From positions 248,001-312,000 of the forward strand of contig MKTL01000001.1 of the NCBI GenBank assembly GCA_001897605.1: a stretch of 64,000 nt of DNA. The letters are read 5' to 3'. Positions 1 through 8,539 of the stretch are shown one piece after another. The notes under the pieces are model-generated. The model worked only from the letters and a program-made list of their open reading frames with translations, was not told where the DNA came from and did no database searches. Within the stretch, counting starts at the first letter, position 1, and the number at the start of each line of letters is the position of its first letter. The position numbers and the translations under genes were made by a program. Source of the stretch: Clostridiales bacterium 38-18 (GTDB lineage Bacteria; Bacillota; Clostridia; Peptostreptococcales; Acidaminobacteraceae).

Positions 1-870
1 AACGTTACGGGAAATACGACAGATTCTATTGAAATGCTTTCTAAAACAGTAGTAGACATTGCTGAGTTTAGTATAAATAACGCCAAATCATTGGAACAAA
101 TTAGTGCGTATATGGAAGAAACTACAAAGTTTTCTGGTGAAACGGCGGAATTCAGTGTAACCGCTGCTGAACAAGGCGTTCAAACGCGAAACATGGCTGA
201 GACAGGAGCAAAGGATATCAAAGAGGTTGTTAATGCAATGGACGGCATCGCTGAATCCGCAAAGGAAGTTTCTGTATTGGTTCAAGCGCTTGAAACCTCG
301 TCGAAAGAAATTGGCGATATCATTGGCATGATTTCAAATATTTCTGATCAAACCAATTTGCTTGCTCTCAATGCGTCTATTGAAGCGGCTAGAGCTGGTG
401 AAGCAGGAAGAGGGTTTAACGTCGTAGCCTCAGAGATCAAAAAACTCGCTGATGAAAGCAAGAACGCTTCAAAGGCTATTGAGGCGCTTGTAGTTGACAA
501 TCAAAAGAAATCAAGTGGTGTGTTTGTGTCAGTGGAAGGTGTAATGGCAAAAATCACTTCTGGTGAGAGTATTGCAAGACAAGTTGAAACGACGATTCAG
601 TTAATGATTGATGATATTCGAGATATGGTAGGTAAAATTGAGAAGATTAAGGTTGCAAATGATAGAATTGCTGAAAATACCAGTACCATTGAAGACAGCA
701 TGATGAAAATTGTTGAATCGTCTAATCAGATTGCATCCGGAACAGAAACCATTAGTGGTAGTATTGAGGAGCAGCTATCTGCAATGATGACACTTGATGA
801 TGCATCGCTAAAATTAACCCAGTTTGCAAAGGATCTCCACAAAATTATGGGTGGCTTTAAAACCATCTAA
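1..870 (+). CDS. Methyl-accepting chemotaxis protein, C-terminal part (5' end outside window)
   Basis: The reading frame is already open at base 1, so this is the end of a gene that begins upstream; the first internal ATG at 34 is unlikely to be the start. The visible part is the cytoplasmic coiled-coil signalling domain of a chemoreceptor. The conserved hairpin tip that contacts CheA and CheW is clear ([20 protein letters not shown], then [11 protein letters not shown]). Ser/Ala/Glu-rich helices on each side would carry the methylation sites. The tip reads NVVASEI where most receptors have AVVADEI, a small deviation. The sensor domain and membrane segments are not in view, so the ligand cannot be guessed. 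The family assignment is secure. Confidence 0.93.
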   Translation, partial: NVTGNTTDSIEMLSKTVVDIAEFSINNAKSLEQISAYMEETTKFSGETAEFSVTAAEQGVQTRNMAETGAKDIKEVVNAMDGIAESAKEVSVLVQALETSSKEIGDIIGMISNISDQTNLLALNASIEAARAGEAGRGFNVVASEIKKLADESKNASKAIEALVVDNQKKSSGVFVSVEGVMAKITSGESIARQVETTIQLMIDDIRDMVGKIEKIKVANDRIAENTSTIEDSMMKIVESSNQIASGTETISGSIEEQLSAMMTLDDASLKLTQFAKDLHKIMGGFKTI

Positions 871-910
871 ATGATAAAATAAAGCAAATCGAACGGAAAA
901 AGAGGCAAAA

Positions 911-1591
911 ATGAAACCCTTTATCGCGCTTCAATCATTAATGTACATTTGCTTTTTAATACTAGATCTCACAGGCAAGGCAATCGCAGTCAGTAATCAT
1001 CTTAAACTGGCTACGATTGCTCTTTGTTTTTCCTTTGCAATCGTCCAAATGACGAGGTTGAAACACAAGGTGGCGCTGATTCAGGCTTTGATACTGTTAT
1101 TTACTTTTGTATCTGACTATTTTTTACTTATGACGGATGCATTTTCCATAGGTATAACCACTTTTATAATCGTCCAAATCGGTTACGGCAGTCTACTTAA
1201 ATTAGCGAAGTCTGAAGGAGTGAATTATAAAGCAATTTTCATTGTCACTATTGTACTTATTTTAACTGTCTTTCTAATGGTTACGAATCAAACCGAGGGT
1301 CTATCCCTTTTGTATGCAATTTTGTTTATTCGAAATCTAGCAAGGGCTTATAATTATAAAAACCATGGCGACTACAGCAAATGGTTGTTTATTGGACTTT
1401 CACTCTATGCAGTATGTGATGTCCAAGTAGCTTTGTTTAATTTAGAGAGTATTAAACAACTATTCCCAAGCATATATGTGATAGCTTCTATGGGAATGTG
1501 GGCTTTTTATTTACCAGGACAAGTGATACTAACCCTTTCACCTTGTTTTTATAAAGAAATAAGCCAGCTCGATGTCGATAATCAATTGTAG
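911..1591 (+). CDS. YhhN-like integral membrane protein
   Basis: A 226-residue, very hydrophobic protein with about seven or eight membrane segments. Its layout resembles the YhhN family, some members of which are lysoplasmalogenases that hydrolyse the vinyl-ether bond of lysoplasmalogens. Supporting hints are an Asp in a membrane helix followed by a Phe/Gly-rich segment (SDYFLLMTDAFSIGITTF) and the closing W-x-FYLPGQVILTLS helix, both at about the places where YhhN proteins have conserved polar residues. Plasmalogens occur in anaerobic Clostridia, so the activity would make sense, but similarity is weak and the enzyme role is inference. It begins 40 bases after the chemoreceptor and may be cotranscribed with it. 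An alternative is an unassigned membrane protein. Confidence 0.5.
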   Translation: MKPFIALQSLMYICFLILDLTGKAIAVSNHLKLATIALCFSFAIVQMTRLKHKVALIQALILLFTFVSDYFLLMTDAFSIGITTFIIVQIGYGSLLKLAKSEGVNYKAIFIVTIVLILTVFLMVTNQTEGLSLLYAILFIRNLARAYNYKNHGDYSKWLFIGLSLYAVCDVQVALFNLESIKQLFPSIYVIASMGMWAFYLPGQVILTLSPCFYKEISQLDVDNQL

Positions 1592-1695
1592 ATTTAAGTT
1601 ATGCAAATCGTCAAAATTGTGAATGCAGCGTTATCCTTCTAAATGAATAACAGCTCAGAAATAGTAAGAACCATGAATTATATAAAGACTTAATT

Positions 1696-2547
1696 TTAGA
1701 GAAGGTAATTCGCTATGTTGGCGTTTGGATCGATTTTGCCTTCTATCAAGCCTTCACTTGAAGACATAATCACAGTAACGCCTGGACCGTGACCTGACTT
1801 GATGCAGTCTGAGTGAATAATAACGCCAATAGTGGTTGCACCCTTTTTCATTGCGCCAAGGCCATATGAGTTATCGCTGTCTTCAAGAAGCACAATATCG
1901 CCAAATCTTAGCTGATCAATGCCGAGTGCTTTAACCGCTTCTGTATCTGAGGTAAGGATATCATAATCCCCTTTTTGACTGTAAGGTGCCCCAACGCCAG
2001 AACCCATAAATCTTTGTGGGATTTTATGAGTGACAGGGACGATGATTTTTCCATCTACTTCCTCAATGCCAAGCTTTTCAAATAAGCTTGGATCGATGCT
2101 CATGATCTTAATATTTGGGTAGTCTGTTAGAGCTAACCCTTGTCCATGGCATTTAACCATTATCTTATCATCAAGCGTTAAAAGATCTAAAGTTTCGTCA
2201 TCAAAATACACTAAAACATGCTCGACGCCGCCGTGTGTACCCGTCACAAAACCCTTTCTACCTTTCGCATCGCCAGTAACGACTCTTGCTTCATTGCCAA
2301 TACAGCTAAAAACATTTAATCCGCCTGAAGTGGCATTGTCACTGTGACAAAGAGAAACGCCAGGTTCAACGTGATCGCCAACCCACCCGAAAGCAGGATC
2401 TCCGACCTTAACATTGTAAGTAATTCCGCCAGTTGCTGGAATTACATGAACATTGCCATCCGTATCGACACGATAACTAACGAACAAAGGATGACGAATG
2501 GTACCTTGTACCGATTGTTTGACAAGCCTGTCAATATTCGTTTTCAT
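1696..2547 (-). CDS. DUF4438 domain-containing protein
   Basis: A 283-residue soluble protein matching the DUF4438 family over its whole length as far as I recognise it. Typical features are the N-terminal region with HPLFVSYRVD, a Gly-rich core (VTGTHGGVEHVLVYF), a segment with FMGSGVGAP, and a C-terminal stretch (GVIIHSDCIKSGHGPGVTVI) containing two His and one Cys that could bind a metal or form an active site. No biochemical function is established that I know of. The ATG is preceded by GGAGG at 9 bases. It is alone on the minus strand between plus-strand genes, so it is probably monocistronic; a TATAAT lies on the minus strand at 2581-2586 but with only a poor -35. Confidence 0.75.
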   Translation of the reverse strand: MKTNIDRLVKQSVQGTIRHPLFVSYRVDTDGNVHVIPATGGITYNVKVGDPAFGWVGDHVEPGVSLCHSDNATSGGLNVFSCIGNEARVVTGDAKGRKGFVTGTHGGVEHVLVYFDDETLDLLTLDDKIMVKCHGQGLALTDYPNIKIMSIDPSLFEKLGIEEVDGKIIVPVTHKIPQRFMGSGVGAPYSQKGDYDILTSDTEAVKALGIDQLRFGDIVLLEDSDNSYGLGAMKKGATTIGVIIHSDCIKSGHGPGVTVIMSSSEGLIEGKIDPNANIANYLL

Positions 2548-2694
2548 TAAGTATATCCTCCAATAAATTCAGTCAACGTCATTATATCACATCTTTAGGC
2601 GGATATAAGGAAAGTTTTATATGGTATTTTGCAGCCGTTTCGACTATTTTCAGTCTATTTTAGGTCCTTGAAAAACCAGAATGTTCGTGCTTAG

Positions 2695-2723
2695 TTGAAA
2701 ATCATCCTCAAATAAACTATAAT
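2695..2723 (+). promoter_or_regulatory. Predicted sigma-A promoter of the formate/nitrite transporter operon
   Basis: TTGAAA at 2695-2700, a 17-base spacer and a perfect TATAAT at 2718-2723. The predicted transcript starts near 2730 and leads directly into the ribosome binding site (TTAGGAG) of the transporter at 2768. Confidence 0.6.
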
Positions 2724-2767
2724 ACAAGCATTAGGGTTTTTGACCAAATAACATTTTAGGAGTTGAA

Positions 2768-3544
2768 ATGAACAATAATTACTTGACGCCTAAGGAAATT
2801 GCTAACAAATGGGTGGAAATAGGAAAACAAAAAGCAAACTATTCCTTTACGACTGTGATTTTATTATCGATTATGGGTGGTTTTTTTATAGCATTGGGTG
2901 GACACGGCTATTTGGTCGTATCACAAACGCTAGGTAACATCGATGTGGGTCTTGCAAAGTTCATGGGTGCTGCAGTGTTCCCTGTTGGACTTATGCTAGT
3001 TGTAATCGGCGGAGGCGAGCTCTATACCGGGAACGCTTTAATCTCCACTGCCTGGGCACAGGGTGAAGTAAAGCTTCCAAGCTATATTAAGAATTTAATA
3101 CTCGTCTATCTGGCGAACCTTATAGGTGCGTTATTATTAGTCGCTATGCTATATAAATCAGGTTTATATACAGGACATTTAGCAGAAAAAACGATTGCGA
3201 TAGCAGAAGGAAAGGTCTCACTAAGCTTTGATGCGGCAATTATTCGTGGTATTCTTTGTAACGTACTTGTCGCTGGTGCAGTCTATATTCAGGTGGCATC
3301 AAAGGATCTAATCGGAAAAATCTTTGCGATGTGGTTCCCAGTTATGCTGTTTGTTTTATCTGGGTATGAGCACAGCGTTGCCAACATGTTTTTTATCCCA
3401 CTAGGCAAGTTTCTCGGTGGTAACTTCACATGGTCTGAGGCGATTTTACACAATTTTATCCCTGTGACGATTGGCAACCTTATTGGTGGCGGTCTCTTTA
3501 TCGGGATAGTCTACTGGGCCGTATATGTAAGAGGTAAGAAGTAA
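2768..3544 (+). CDS. Formate/nitrite transporter family (FNT) channel
   Basis: A 258-residue, six-helix membrane protein of the FocA/NirC family, which forms pentameric channels for small monovalent anions such as formate, nitrite or hydrosulfide. The family signature is visible in [13 protein letters not shown] (about residues 76-90), and the pore His lies in [11 protein letters not shown] near residue 203. The sequence does not decide which anion is carried; in a fermentative Clostridium, formate is the natural guess. The ATG follows TTTTAGGAGTTGAA. The stop codon overlaps the ATG of the next gene by one base (TAATG), so translation of endonuclease IV is probably coupled to this gene although the functions are unrelated. 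Confidence 0.88.
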   Translation: MNNNYLTPKEIANKWVEIGKQKANYSFTTVILLSIMGGFFIALGGHGYLVVSQTLGNIDVGLAKFMGAAVFPVGLMLVVIGGGELYTGNALISTAWAQGEVKLPSYIKNLILVYLANLIGALLLVAMLYKSGLYTGHLAEKTIAIAEGKVSLSFDAAIIRGILCNVLVAGAVYIQVASKDLIGKIFAMWFPVMLFVLSGYEHSVANMFFIPLGKFLGGNFTWSEAILHNFIPVTIGNLIGGGLFIGIVYWAVYVRGKK

Positions 3545-4377
3545 TGAGAGCGGTTGGCTGCCATTTGTCAGTTAGTAAAGGCTATTTGGCGATGGGGAAA
3601 CAGGCTCTCGCTATTCAGGGCAATACCTTTCAGTTTTTCACAAGAAATCCCAGAGGCGGACAATCAAAACCAATTGATATGGCCGATGCAAATGCACTGC
3701 TAGAGCTCATGCGGGCAAATGACTTTGGTCCGATTCTAGCACATGCCCCATACACGCTTAATCCCTGTTCACAGGATCAAAAGGTTAGAGCATTTGCACA
3801 GCTGGTATTTGAGGAAGACTTAGAAAAACTCGAAGCATTACCGGGTACCTACTATAACTTTCACCCAGGCAGCCATGTTGGAACTGGTGTCGAAGTGGGC
3901 ATTCAGCAAATCGTCAACCTTTTAAACAAGGTGATGTTCAAAGAGCAAAAGACGATTATTTTACTTGAAACCATGTCGGGAAAAGGGACAGAGGTGGGTA
4001 GCCAGTTCGAAGAGCTCAAGGCGATCATCGATGGCTGTCTTTACAAAGACCACATTGGCGTGTGTCTTGATACTTGCCACATCTATGATGCCGGATATGA
4101 TATCGTAAACGATTTAGATGGAGTGCTGGCGCACTTTGACGCGGTTGTTGGACTCGATCGACTAAAAGCGATTCACTTAAATGACAGTAAAAATCCATTT
4201 AAAAGTCATAAAGACAGACACGAAAAGCTAGGACAAGGGTATATAGGTGAAGATGCGTTTAAAAAGTTCATTAACCATCCTAAGCTAAGACATTTACCGC
4301 TGTATCTAGAAACGCCAAACGAACTAGACGGCTATGCAGCAGAAATCAAGTGGATTAGGGAAAATACAATGAAGTAG
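3544..4377 (+). CDS. nfo: Deoxyribonuclease IV (AP endonuclease IV)
   Basis: A 277-residue TIM-barrel nuclease, the usual family length. It cleaves the DNA backbone 5' to abasic sites in base-excision repair. The three-metal site is recognisable from the conserved segments: GCHLSVSKG at the start, [62 protein letters not shown] followed by DRHEKLGQG, and the final LETPNE. All expected His, Asp and Glu positions appear to be present. The ATG overlaps the stop of the upstream channel gene by one base. Transcription ends at the hairpin just after the stop codon. Confidence 0.95.
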   Translation: MRAVGCHLSVSKGYLAMGKQALAIQGNTFQFFTRNPRGGQSKPIDMADANALLELMRANDFGPILAHAPYTLNPCSQDQKVRAFAQLVFEEDLEKLEALPGTYYNFHPGSHVGTGVEVGIQQIVNLLNKVMFKEQKTIILLETMSGKGTEVGSQFEELKAIIDGCLYKDHIGVCLDTCHIYDAGYDIVNDLDGVLAHFDAVVGLDRLKAIHLNDSKNPFKSHKDRHEKLGQGYIGEDAFKKFINHPKLRHLPLYLETPNELDGYAAEIKWIRENTMK

Positions 4378-4391
4378 TTAATCATATGAAT

Positions 4392-4438
4392 AGAGAGTTT
4401 AACTGATCAGTAGGAAGGATCAGTGGACTCTCTTTTTT
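4392..4438 (+). terminator. Rho-independent terminator after nfo
   Basis: AGAGAG (4392-4397) pairs with CTCTCT (4428-4433), and an inner arm ACTGATC pairs with GATCAGT. A run of T follows directly. It starts 15 bases after the nfo stop codon. Confidence 0.85.
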
Positions 4439-4484
4439 CATGTCTTATATAAATACTAATGTAATACGAATTAAGTATACTTTA

Positions 4485-4571
4485 GACCTATAAGATGAAA
4501 TTACGCTCGTAAGAGGCGCCACAGCGAAGCGAGGACCGGTCCTCTGAAAGCGTAATTTCATCTTATAGGTC
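4485..4571. repeat. 87-bp element with 23-bp perfect inverted terminal repeats
   Basis: The left arm at 4485-4507 (GACCTATAAGATGAAATTAC plus GCT) is the exact reverse complement of 4549-4571. The 41-base centre is GC-richer than the flanks and includes a 14-base perfect palindrome, GAGGACCGGTCCTC, at 4531-4544. The whole could fold into one long cruciform or RNA hairpin. There is no T-run directly after it, so it is not a simple terminator. It may be a REP/MITE-like dispersed repeat or a structured RNA. Copy number in the genome would decide this and cannot be seen here. Confidence 0.7.
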
Positions 4572-4613
4572 AATAACAGGACGACAATCTCGTCAACCGA
4601 TAAGCGATTTTAG

Positions 4614-4648
4614 ATGAAGTGGATAGACAATTAGACTTCATTTTTTCT
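4614..4648 (+). terminator. Terminator-like hairpin upstream of the helicase gene
   Basis: ATGAAGT (4614-4620) pairs with ACTTCAT (4635-4641), loop of 14 bases, followed by a T-run. No annotated gene ends just before it, which suggests either a read-through guard for nfo or the end of a small transcript crossing the inverted-repeat element. Confidence 0.5.
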
Positions 4649-4745
4649 AAAGGCATAAAAATCAGTTTTATGATAAAATAGAAGTGCTAATTAATTAGAA
4701 GTAGAGAAATGAAAATCGGTCACGATTCATATAGAAAGGTACGTT

Positions 4746-5885
4746 ATGACATTTGAAGCATTAGAAATTTCGCCTTGGCTCATCGAGGCACTTAAAAACG
4801 TTGGCATCAAGACGCCAACGAGTATACAGGAAACAGCAATCCCGCTGGTTATGGCTGGGAAAGACGTTATCGGACAAGCACCAACTGGCACAGGTAAAAC
4901 CTATGCCTTTTTATTGCCGACGCTTTCTAAGATAGACATGTCCTCGGATCGCATCCAGCTTTTGATATTGACGCCGACACGTGAGCTGGCGCAGCAAATT
5001 TTTGAGAACGTCAATCAATTGATTAAAGACACCACTCTTAAAGCGGCTGCCATCTATGGTGGTGTAGAAACGCAGAAGCAAGTAAAGAAAATCGATTCAG
5101 GCGCAACGATTCTCGTTGCCACGCCGGGGCGACTCATTGACCTGATGCGACAAGGGATACTAGACGTAACGGAGATTCCATTTTTAGTTATAGATGAAGC
5201 CGATCAGATGTTACTACTTGGCTTTAAGGATGAACTTGATTTTTTACTTAAAACGTTAAAGCTCAGAAAGCAAACGCTTTGCTTTTCGGCTACGATGGAC
5301 AAAGCGGTTAAGAAGCTTGCGTATAAGCATCTGACCGATCCAGTAGAGATCAAATCCAAAGATGAGGAAGTCCATCTGAGTCTTGATCAAAAATTGATTC
5401 AGACCACAGACCGTTGGAAAACCGTAGCGCTGATCGAACAGCTTAGAACGACCAATCCATATATGGGCGTCATCTTCTGTCGGACGATTAGACGGGTTGA
5501 AAAAGTGGCTGGAGAACTCATCCGAGAAGGCTTTGATGTCAAACCGATCCATGGGGACTTGTCCCAAAACGTAAGGCTAAGAACGATGAAAGCCTTTAAA
5601 GAAGGCGTGTTTCAATATTTGATTACCACAGATCTTGCAGCCAGAGGCCTCGATATCTCACATGTGACGCACATCTATAACTTAGATTTACCTGAAACCG
5701 TTGAAACCTATATTCATCGACTTGGAAGAACAGGCCGTATGGGTGCTGAGGGCTGTGTCATCTCTATCGTTACTGATAAGGATAGTGAACAAATTAAAGT
5801 TCTTGAAGCACATTTGGGCTATTCACTAGAGCTGGTAAAGTTTGAGAGGCCAGAGGATCATGTGGATCGGACACATGAGAAGTAA
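4746..5885 (+). CDS. DEAD-box ATP-dependent RNA helicase
   Basis: A 379-residue helicase with both RecA-like lobes and almost no C-terminal extension. The motifs are in order: Q motif (TSIQETAIP), Walker A APTGTGKT, TPTRELAQQ, motif II DEAD in LVIDEADQML, SAT in CFSATMD, motif V TTDLAARGLDIS and motif VI HRLGRTGRMG. It unwinds or remodels RNA, typically in ribosome assembly, mRNA decay or cold adaptation. With no C-terminal RNA-binding tail it resembles the short Firmicute helicases of the CshB/YfmL type, but I cannot say which. It ends 34 bases before topB and the two probably form one transcript. Confidence 0.94.
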   Translation: MTFEALEISPWLIEALKNVGIKTPTSIQETAIPLVMAGKDVIGQAPTGTGKTYAFLLPTLSKIDMSSDRIQLLILTPTRELAQQIFENVNQLIKDTTLKAAAIYGGVETQKQVKKIDSGATILVATPGRLIDLMRQGILDVTEIPFLVIDEADQMLLLGFKDELDFLLKTLKLRKQTLCFSATMDKAVKKLAYKHLTDPVEIKSKDEEVHLSLDQKLIQTTDRWKTVALIEQLRTTNPYMGVIFCRTIRRVEKVAGELIREGFDVKPIHGDLSQNVRLRTMKAFKEGVFQYLITTDLAARGLDISHVTHIYNLDLPETVETYIHRLGRTGRMGAEGCVISIVTDKDSEQIKVLEAHLGYSLELVKFERPEDHVDRTHEK

Positions 5886-5919
5886 AACGTTTTCAAATCA
5901 AAATGAGTTAGGAGCAAAC

Positions 5920-8214
5920 ATGAAAGTAATCATAGCAGAAAAACCTTCTGTGGCAAAAAACATAGCAGACGCCGTTTCAGCCACACAAAGACGAGATGGT
6001 TATTTTGAAGGAAACGGGTTTTATGTCACTTGGGCTTTTGGTCATTTACTTGAGCTATTTGATGCGAAGGATTATGACGAAGCACTTTCAAGCTGGCGCA
6101 TGACGAATTTTCCCTTTATCCCTGACGGATTTAAATATAAAGTCAAGCACGATTCAAACGATCGTTCAAAGGTCGATCAAGGTGCACTCAAGCAGATTTC
6201 TACCATTGAGAACCTCATTAATCAGCCTGCGGTCGAGGCGGTTATCAATGCCTGTGACTACGATAGAGAAGGGCAGATTATCGGGGATATCATCATCGAC
6301 TATCTCAAAGTAGAAAAGCCAGTTGAAAGACTTCTTTTAAACGAATGGACGCCAGAAGAGGTGTCACAAGGCCTTAAAAAAACCGTAAACAATATCGATA
6401 TGAGACCGCTGAAGGACGCTGGCATCGGCAGACAATGGGCCGACTGGATCATCGGGATCAACCTGACGTCAGTGGCAACACTTAAGTATAAAAGAGGCGG
6501 TGGTAAACCCCTTAATATCGGTCGCGTTCTGATGCCAACCCTGAAAATCATCTATGATCGAGATATGGAAATCGCTAATTTTGTTAAAGAGGAGTTTCAT
6601 AAGCTCACAGCAAAATTTTTAAAAGAGGGTGTGGCAGAGCCTTTTGATGCGGTCTACATGCTTGATGGAAAAGACAAGTTTGAAGATAAGGAAGCGCTTG
6701 AGCGTCTTAAAAAAGCGCTAACTAAAGCAGCCTATGTGATCGATGAGAAAATCGTTGAACAGAAGCGGGAGTATCCGCCATCGCTGTTCAATCTTTCTGG
6801 TTTACAGGGCTATGTGACAGGCAAATACAAGGGATGGACTTCTGAAAAGGTACTAAAGGTCGCTCAGGAGCTTTATGAGAAAAAACTCATAACTTACCCG
6901 AGAACGGCTTCACTTGCACTTGAAGAATCATTAATCGATAAAGCATCAAAGGTGCTTAACGTGCATAAAAGAGGCTTGCCCTATGAAAATGAGGTGGCGT
7001 TTTCGACCAGCAAGCGTATCTTTGACAACTCAAAAGTAGAAAGCCATAGTGCCATCATTCCCACTTACATCGTAGGCAATAAGCTGTCACCAGATGAGAA
7101 AATCGTCTATGAAGCGGTAAAAAATAGATTTATCATGCAGTTCATGCCTGTTGCTGAGCATGAAGAGGTTAACATATGGATTAAGGCGACACCGAGTGAA
7201 CCCTATGATGAAGCGCTAGGCCTATTTAATGCAAAAGGCAGAACGCAGCTGGTAGAAGGCTGGCGTAAGGTTGAAAAAATTCAAAGTAAAGAAAAATTCT
7301 TACCTGAATTATCAGAAGGTGAGAGCGTTACTGCGAAACAGCTTAAAATCGAGACCAAAGGGACGACGCCACCAAAGCACCATACAGAAAAAACACTTTT
7401 AAAGGTTATGGAAACCTGCGGTAAAAAGTCAAAGTCCAAAAAAGAAATTGAAGCATCGGAGTCTGAATCTGACGGCGATACAGAGGATGGAGATGAGCTT
7501 GATGAAGGGCTTGAAACCGTTGAGGTCAATGCCTCAGAAGATATAGATGCCCCAGTTGATAATGAAGAGGAAATCGAGCTGTTAAAAGCCATTTTAAGCG
7601 GCTATAGCATCGGAACCCCTGCGACGCGTGCAGAAACCATTGCTAAGCTAAAACGCGTCGGTTACATTGGCGTAAAGGGGAAATCCTTGTTTTGCACCGA
7701 TATGGGTAAGCGTATGGTAGAGCAGTTCCCTGTGAAGACGCTCTTTGACTTAGAATATACAGGAAGACTTGAAAAAACCTTATCTGATATCAGCAAGGGT
7801 GAAGTTACCCGTGATGCGTTTATGTCTGTCATCACTGATTTTACCACTGAAGCAGTAGCAACCATCAAAGGCGATGCCTTTCATGTGATCGATGACAGTG
7901 GTGAAAAGGGCAAAGACTATTCGGATCAAACGCTTGGCAATTGCCCGGCCTGTGGTTCACCAGTCGTTGAAGGTGAAAAAGGATTTGGCTGCACCAACTG
8001 GAAGGGTGGCTGTAAGTTTGTGGTTTGGAAGGAAGACCGATTTTTACAGGCATTAAAAGTGAGAGCGACGCGTCAAACGGTTGAAAGGCTACTTGAAAAT
8101 GGTGAGCTCTATAGCAACAGCTTCGTTAATAAAAAGGGAGAGAAATTTTCAGCACATCTTACCTATGTTAAAAATGAAGAATCAGGCTATTATAATTGGA
8201 AAATGCATTTCTAA
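5920..8214 (+). CDS. topB: DNA topoisomerase III (type IA)
   Basis: A type IA topoisomerase that decatenates DNA through a transient 5'-phosphotyrosine link. I chose the ATG at 5920, giving 764 residues starting MKVIIAEKPSVAKNIA; it follows TTAGGAGC, whereas the earlier in-frame ATG at 5842 lies inside the helicase gene. The Toprim domain shows EKPS and NACDYDREGQ. The catalytic Tyr is in LITYPRTAS (about residue 324). IGTPATRAETI marks the later core. A C-terminal zinc-ribbon-like segment has CPACG and a Cys-containing CTNWKGGC. Between residues about 500 and 555, just before the IGTPATRA motif, there is an unusually long Ser/Asp/Glu-rich insertion that most TopB proteins lack. Confidence 0.94.
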   Translation: MKVIIAEKPSVAKNIADAVSATQRRDGYFEGNGFYVTWAFGHLLELFDAKDYDEALSSWRMTNFPFIPDGFKYKVKHDSNDRSKVDQGALKQISTIENLINQPAVEAVINACDYDREGQIIGDIIIDYLKVEKPVERLLLNEWTPEEVSQGLKKTVNNIDMRPLKDAGIGRQWADWIIGINLTSVATLKYKRGGGKPLNIGRVLMPTLKIIYDRDMEIANFVKEEFHKLTAKFLKEGVAEPFDAVYMLDGKDKFEDKEALERLKKALTKAAYVIDEKIVEQKREYPPSLFNLSGLQGYVTGKYKGWTSEKVLKVAQELYEKKLITYPRTASLALEESLIDKASKVLNVHKRGLPYENEVAFSTSKRIFDNSKVESHSAIIPTYIVGNKLSPDEKIVYEAVKNRFIMQFMPVAEHEEVNIWIKATPSEPYDEALGLFNAKGRTQLVEGWRKVEKIQSKEKFLPELSEGESVTAKQLKIETKGTTPPKHHTEKTLLKVMETCGKKSKSKKEIEASESESDGDTEDGDELDEGLETVEVNASEDIDAPVDNEEEIELLKAILSGYSIGTPATRAETIAKLKRVGYIGVKGKSLFCTDMGKRMVEQFPVKTLFDLEYTGRLEKTLSDISKGEVTRDAFMSVITDFTTEAVATIKGDAFHVIDDSGEKGKDYSDQTLGNCPACGSPVVEGEKGFGCTNWKGGCKFVVWKEDRFLQALKVRATRQTVERLLENGELYSNSFVNKKGEKFSAHLTYVKNEESGYYNWKMHF

Positions 8215-8289
8215 TTTTAGCTTGTCTTTTACAAAACACTTTGATAAACTGACTTATAGTATTATAGTCTAATTAACAGGGAGAAATTC

Positions 8290-8394
8290 ATGTTAGGAAC
8301 AAACGGGTTTTTCGCAGAATTCAAAAGATTTTCAGCAAATTTAGGACATGACGGGAGAGGTCTGTCCAAAATTATATGCCGAAGGTCTATTTAA
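8290..8394 (+). CDS. Possible small ORF or gene remnant (34 aa)
   Basis: ATG at 8290 follows AACAGGGAGAAATTC, a good ribosome binding site, and gives a 34-residue peptide starting MLGTNGFFAEFKRF. From about 8345 the +1 frame reads a more protein-like sequence (DMTGEVCPKLYAEGLFKPIQ), ending at a stop near 8416. The two halves together could be a frameshifted remnant of one small gene rather than a working peptide. A terminator follows at 8441. I do not recognise the product. The remainder of the gap 8215-8539 holds only this, the terminator and the leader of the next gene. Confidence 0.3.
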   Translation: MLGTNGFFAEFKRFSANLGHDGRGLSKIICRRSI

Positions 8395-8440
8395 ACCCAT
8401 CCAGATGGTTCTTTAAATTCGGAATATAATGGTCACCTCA

Positions 8441-8470
8441 CCCTAAGTAGATGCTACTTAGGGTTTTTTA
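8441..8470 (+). terminator. Rho-independent terminator
   Basis: CCCTAAGTAG (8441-8450) pairs perfectly with CTACTTAGGG (8454-8463) across a three-base loop, followed by TTTTTTA. It ends the topB transcript or the small ORF at 8290. Confidence 0.88.
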
Positions 8471-8539
8471 TTTAGAATCAAAGTATATAAAAGCAGCAAA
8501 GACCAAAATATACCATTGAATTAAAGGAGAAAACACAAC

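Larger units (their letters stand above)
4378..4745. other. Intergenic region with no gene: terminator, inverted-repeat element, second terminator
   Basis: This 368-base gap holds no convincing coding frame. In order it contains the nfo terminator, an A/T-rich stretch with a TATACT at 4476-4481, the 87-base inverted-repeat element (4485-4571), a second terminator-like hairpin (4614-4648) and an A/T-rich leader before the helicase. The helicase promoter probably lies between 4650 and 4740, where TAAAAT-like boxes occur, but I could not place it with confidence. Confidence 0.6.

Noticed and set aside
5842-5919. ATG 5842 as the topB start
   Set aside because: It lies inside the helicase gene without a ribosome binding site, and the conserved N terminus starts exactly at the ATG 5920.
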